Below are positions 60,712-64,000 of a stretch of 64,000 nt of DNA, piece after piece. The notes under the pieces are model-generated. The model searched no databases. It saw nothing but the letters and a program-made list of their open reading frames with translations, and was not told where the DNA came from. How positions within the stretch are numbered: the stretch's first letter is position 1; each line of letters opens with the position of its first letter. Source of the stretch: Agreia sp. VKM Ac-1783 (GTDB lineage Bacteria; Actinomycetota; Actinomycetes; Actinomycetales; Microbacteriaceae); assembly GCF_900177765.1 (NCBI RefSeq), contig NZ_FXWI01000001.1, positions 248,001-312,000 on the forward strand, in the 5' to 3' direction. The translations under genes and the position numbers were made by a program.

Positions 60712-61929
60712 ATGAGCACCACAACTCCCCCTCCCACCCTCACGCCGCAGGCGCCGGTCAAACGGCGCATACCCAAGCTCTCCATCAACTTCAGGCAGTA
60801 CGGCATCCTGGCGGCCCTCGCGGTCATCGTCATCCTGTTCCAGATCATGACGAACGGCCGCCTCCTGCTGCCCGGCAACGTGAACAACCTGATCCAGCAG
60901 AACGCCTATGTCTTGATCCTCGCGATCGGCATGGTGATCGTGATCATCGCGGGCCACATCGACCTCTCGGTCGGTTCGGTCGTCGCGATGGTCGGCGCGG
61001 TCTCTGCGATCAGCATGAATTCGTGGGGCTTCCCGTGGTGGGCCGCCGTGATCCTCGCGCTGGTCGTGGGAGCGGTGGTCGGTGCTTGGCAGGGCTTCTG
61101 GGTCGCCTACGTGGGCATACCCGCCTTCATCGTGACTCTCGCGGGCATGCTCATCTTCCGAGGGCTCACCCTCGTGCTGCTCACGGGTGGAACGATCTCG
61201 GGTCTTCCCGCCGAATTCACCGCCATCGGTGCGGGATGGCTTCCCTCCTGGTTCGGCGAGGTCGCCGGCCGCGACGTGCTCACCCTCGTGCTCGGAGTCC
61301 TGACCGTCGTCGTGCTGCTGGCCCAGGGCCTGCGCTCGCGGGCCACGCTGCGCAAGCTCGACCTGCCCCGCGAGCCCATGGTGTCGTTCTGGATTAAGAA
61401 CGGCATCGCCGCGATCGCGATCCTCGCCTTCACCTGGCTGCTCTCCGACTACAGCGGAACCCCGATCATCCTGATCATCCTCGCCGTGCTGATCCTGCTC
61501 TACACCTTCCTGCTCAACCGCTCGGTGTTCGGTCGTCACGTGTACGCCATGGGTGGCAACCTGTTCGCCGCCGTCATGAGCGGTGTCAAGACCAAGCGGG
61601 TCAACTTCCTCATCTTCGTGAACATGGGCATTCTCGCCGGCCTCGCCGGTGTCGTCTCGACCGCCCGCGCCGGCGGTGCCGTCGCCTCGGCGGGTCAGAA
61701 CTACGAACTGGATGCCATCGCGGCCGTCTTCATCGGAGGCGCGGCGGTGCAGGGTGGCGTGGGAACTGTCGTGGGCGCCGTCATCGGTGGTCTCGTGATG
61801 GGTGTCCTCAACATGGGCCTGTCGATCCTGTCTGTCGATGCCGCCTGGCAGATGGCCATCAAGGGCTTCGTTCTGCTGTTGGCCGTCGCATTCGATATCT
61901 TCAACAAGCGGCGCGCGGGCGGCCGCTGA
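60712..61929 (+). CDS. Sugar ABC importer permease (GguB/XylH-like)
   Basis: 405-aa inner-membrane permease with about 10-12 helices. QNAYVLILAIGMVIVIIAGHIDLSVGSVVAMVGAV is the conserved CUT2 segment. RSVFGRHVYAMGGNLFAAVMSGVKTKRVNFLIFVNMGILAGLAG carries the ATPase-contact region. AGQNYELDAIAAVFIGGAAVQGGVGTVVGAVIGGL is the conserved C-terminal block. The ~400-aa size with an inserted loop (GLRSRATLRKLDLPREP) matches XylH/GguB rather than the ~330-aa RbsC. Confidence 0.93.
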   Translation: MSTTTPPPTLTPQAPVKRRIPKLSINFRQYGILAALAVIVILFQIMTNGRLLLPGNVNNLIQQNAYVLILAIGMVIVIIAGHIDLSVGSVVAMVGAVSAISMNSWGFPWWAAVILALVVGAVVGAWQGFWVAYVGIPAFIVTLAGMLIFRGLTLVLLTGGTISGLPAEFTAIGAGWLPSWFGEVAGRDVLTLVLGVLTVVVLLAQGLRSRATLRKLDLPREPMVSFWIKNGIAAIAILAFTWLLSDYSGTPIILIILAVLILLYTFLLNRSVFGRHVYAMGGNLFAAVMSGVKTKRVNFLIFVNMGILAGLAGVVSTARAGGAVASAGQNYELDAIAAVFIGGAAVQGGVGTVVGAVIGGLVMGVLNMGLSILSVDAAWQMAIKGFVLLLAVAFDIFNKRRAGGR

Positions 61930-61973
61930 TCCGGAGTCCGCATATCGAGACCACGAGGGGAGAGTGATGTCGA

Positions 61974-63206
61974 TTGAGTACGGCATTACTCGCCCTCGGC
62001 AGTAGGGGAGGGTCGAGCAACGACCAGCTCAGGCGCTACAACCTGTCGATGGTCATGACGCTCATCCACCACTCGGGCGGTTGCTCGAGGGCAGAGATCA
62101 CGCGGCGAATGGGGCTGAACCGCTCCACGGTGGGCGCTCTGGTAGCCGAGCTGGTCGAGCTCGGGCTCGCCTTCGAGGGCGAGCCCGAGTCGGTCTCCGG
62201 ACGGGTCGGACGACCGAGCGTGCAGGTGTTCCCGAACCCCGCGATCGTGGCGCTCGCCGTCTATCCCGACGTCGATGCGATCACGGTCTGCATCGTGGGA
62301 CTCGGCGGCGAGGTGATTCGTCGCATCCGGTACGACACCGTGCGAGTGCCGACGGTGCACGAGACGGTCAACGTCGTCAAGGCGATCGTCGACGGCATGC
62401 GCGGCGAGATCGAATCCAGCTTCAGAGTCGCCGGCGTGGGCGTGGCGGTTCCGGGCCTGGTGAACTCCAAAGACGGCCGGGTGCTCATCGCCCCGCACCT
62501 GGGATGGCGAGATGCCTCCCTCGCCGCTGCGCTCACCAAGGCATTGGACTACCCGGTCTTCGCCGGCAACGACGCGAGCCTCGGTGCCATCGCCGAGAGC
62601 CTGTTCGGCATCGCTCGAGGCATGGACGATCTCGTCTACCTCAACGGCAGCGCGAGCGGCATCGGCGGCGGGCTGATCATCGGCGGCTCGCCGCTGCGCG
62701 GAACGAGCGGCTACGCGGGCGAGCTCGGCCACACTCTGGTGAACAACATGGGCTCGCGCTGTCACTGTGGCCGCACCGGGTGTCTCGAGACCGAGGTGAG
62801 CCTCAGTCGGCTGCTCGCCGTGCTCAAGCTGGCCCGGGCGGACCAAGACGAGCTCGAGATAGCGCTCGGCGTCTCCCGAGACCCGAAGGTCATGCGTGAG
62901 GTGCAGCGTCAGATCGACATGCTCTCCGAGGCCATCTCGAACTTCGTGAATATGTTCGACCCCGAGATCGTGATCCTCGGCGGGTTCCTCGCGTCGCTGC
63001 TCAGCGTCGGGCGAGAAAGACTGGCGGATGCCGTTCGCCTGCGTTCCATGAGCAGCATGGGTCACAGCGTGGTCATCGAGAAGGCGAGCCTGCGGTCGCG
63101 CATCATCATGGTCGGCGCGGCCGAGCTCGCGTTCGCCGGTCTGCTCGACGACCCCGCCGGCTTCGCTCGCGGGGCCGCCGGGCGGGCAGGTCAGCCTCGC
63201 GGGTGA
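61974..63206 (+). CDS. ROK-family transcriptional regulator (XylR/NagC-like), N-terminus possibly frameshifted
   Basis: 410-aa regulator. A winged helix (SRAEITRRMGLNRSTVGALVAELVELGLAFEGEP, about 38-72) and a ROK sugar-kinase-like domain with GVGVAVPGLVN, FAGNDASLGAIAESLFG, the zinc/ROK signature CHCGRTGCLE and VILGGFLAS. ROK regulators of this layout repress xylose and other sugar genes. The open frame begins at TTG 61974, but a better-placed ATG at 61967 (ribosome binding site GAGGGGAG) starts MSIEYGITRPRQ and stops in a different frame. Removing one base from CCC 61993-61995 would join them as MSIEYGITRLGSRGGSSNDQ, resembling the next ROK protein's MSVEQ start. It lies 44 bp after the permease. 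Confidence 0.85.
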   Translation: MSTALLALGSRGGSSNDQLRRYNLSMVMTLIHHSGGCSRAEITRRMGLNRSTVGALVAELVELGLAFEGEPESVSGRVGRPSVQVFPNPAIVALAVYPDVDAITVCIVGLGGEVIRRIRYDTVRVPTVHETVNVVKAIVDGMRGEIESSFRVAGVGVAVPGLVNSKDGRVLIAPHLGWRDASLAAALTKALDYPVFAGNDASLGAIAESLFGIARGMDDLVYLNGSASGIGGGLIIGGSPLRGTSGYAGELGHTLVNNMGSRCHCGRTGCLETEVSLSRLLAVLKLARADQDELEIALGVSRDPKVMREVQRQIDMLSEAISNFVNMFDPEIVILGGFLASLLSVGRERLADAVRLRSMSSMGHSVVIEKASLRSRIIMVGAAELAFAGLLDDPAGFARGAAGRAGQPRG

Positions 63207-63258
63207 GTCAGAATAGACGAGACAGCAGCGCCCAGCCGCAGTCGGCGAAGGGGAGCAC

Positions 63259-64000
63259 GTGAGCGTCGAGCAGCCCGCCCCGCTCAGCCGGGTCGGCAAC
63301 AGCAATGACCAGGCGCGGCGGCACAACCTCTCGACCGTGCTCACGCTGCTGCACCACGGCGGTTCTCGCACCCGAGCAGAGCTCACCCGTGCAACGGGCC
63401 TGAATCGCTCGACGATCGCCGCGCTGGTGAGTGAGTTGGGTGATCTGGGCCTGGTCTACGAGACCCAGCAGACCGACCCGGGCACGGTCGGCAGGCCCAG
63501 CCCCTTCGTGCATCTCACCGATCGCCTCCTCGCCGTGGCGGTCAACCCCGACCTCGACGCCGTCACCATCGGCCTCGTGCAGTTGGGCGGGCGAGTGCTC
63601 ACGCGCGTGCGCCATGAGACGACGCGGACACCGGGCCTCGACGAGACCGTCGCCATCGTGCAGCGCGAGGTGGCCGGTCTCGTCGCCGGTCTCGCCGACG
63701 ACCAGCACATCGTGGGCGTGGGGATCGCTGTGCCCGGTCTGGTGCGCAGCTCCGACGGCGTCGTCACTCTGGCGCCCCACCTGCTCTGGAACGACCAGCC
63801 CCTGGCCGAGCCGATCGCCGAGGCTCTCGGCATCCCGGCTTTCGCGGCGAATGACGCCCAGCTCGGACTGGTGGCGGAGAGCCTGTTCGGTGCCGGACGC
63901 GGTGTCGAAGACATCGTCTATCTCAACGGCTCGACCTCGGGGATCGGCGGGAGCGTGCTGGTGGCGGGCAACGCCCTGCGCGGCGCTCAGGGCTACGCGG
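63259..64000 (+). CDS. Second ROK-family transcriptional regulator, cut by the window end
   Basis: Partial: 247 codons are visible and the frame runs off the edge. GTG 63259 has AAGGGGAG upstream. It begins MSVEQPAPLSRVGNSNDQAR and RHNLSTVLTLLHHGG, has the winged helix RAELTRATGLNRSTIAALVSELGDLGLVYE, then ROK-domain blocks VGVGIAVPGLV, AFAANDAQLGLVAESLFG and VYLNGSTSGIGGSVLVAGN. It aligns block by block with the preceding ROK gene, 52 bp away, so the two look like a tandem duplication that has since diverged. The zinc-motif region lies beyond the window. Confidence 0.9.
   Translation, partial: MSVEQPAPLSRVGNSNDQARRHNLSTVLTLLHHGGSRTRAELTRATGLNRSTIAALVSELGDLGLVYETQQTDPGTVGRPSPFVHLTDRLLAVAVNPDLDAVTIGLVQLGGRVLTRVRHETTRTPGLDETVAIVQREVAGLVAGLADDQHIVGVGIAVPGLVRSSDGVVTLAPHLLWNDQPLAEPIAEALGIPAFAANDAQLGLVAESLFGAGRGVEDIVYLNGSTSGIGGSVLVAGNALRGAQGYA

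Noticed and set aside
59017-61986. 989-codon antisense frame over the sugar importer
   Set aside because: Antisense to the ATPase and permease genes, His/Asp/Arg-rich and without motifs; a shadow frame.

Overview
The window is G+C-rich actinobacterial chromosome. It has GTG/TTG starts, pervasive 4-bp ATGA/GTGA gene overlaps and strong G/C third-position bias that creates long antisense shadow frames. A class Ib ribonucleotide reductase, a fused OleBC olefin protein, HxlA/HxlB, an actinobacterial-type xylose isomerase and short intergenic palindromes fit a member of Microbacteriaceae. That family-level placement is inference from gene content; no rRNA or tRNA gene was seen. No phage, IS element, CRISPR array or origin was recognised.

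Layout. (1) 1-8.5 kb: tail of nrdE, nrdF, a SRPBCC protein, the ribulose-monophosphate pair hxlB-hxlA facing an unusual ATPase-LuxR regulator, a flavoprotein disulfide-reductase homologue, a DHA2 drug exporter, and a divergent HxlR regulator/quinone reductase pair. (2) 8.6-13.4 kb: oleA-oleBC-oleD, a translationally coupled long-chain olefin operon. (3) 13.5-18.3 kb: a phosphatase, a penicillin-binding-like hydrolase, a small membrane protein and an M1 peptidase with a sortase-signal-like N-terminus. (4) 18.4-44.8 kb: a long run of sulfur- and amino-acid-scavenging functions. It holds metQ-metN-metI, four luciferase-like flavin monooxygenases, an amino-acid ABC importer whose permease is fused to an N-acetyltransferase, a peptide-type ABC importer, a sarcosine-oxidase-like enzyme, and a PatB-type C-S lyase coupled to an O-acetylhomoserine sulfhydrylase. 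(5) 44.8-49.6 kb: an ArsR-SRPBCC fusion, a large MalT-type LuxR regulator coupled to a membrane protein, and another membrane protein. (6) 49.6-64 kb: a pentose locus with a LacI-type regulator, araB-araD-araA, convergent xylA-xylB, a three-gene sugar ABC importer and two tandem ROK regulators, the last cut by the window edge.

How it works together. The pentose block reads as a regulon. A 15-bp operator (TGTGAACGGTCACAT) lies at the araB promoter and again upstream of the sugar importer, so the LacI protein probably controls both. A different direct repeat in front of xylA is a candidate ROK site. The 18-45 kb block looks like uptake of methionine, peptides and modified sulfur amino acids, followed by oxidative or acetylation-dependent salvage and re-synthesis through sulfhydrylation. 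The substrates are not provable from sequence.

The most unusual signal is a dispersed palindromic repeat (here R1). It lies between genes but also inside three of them, in the same reading frame each time. It encodes part of the OleB-OleC linker, the linker joining the acetyltransferase to the ABC permease, and the C-terminus of an FAD protein. A 36-nt stretch is identical between the first two.
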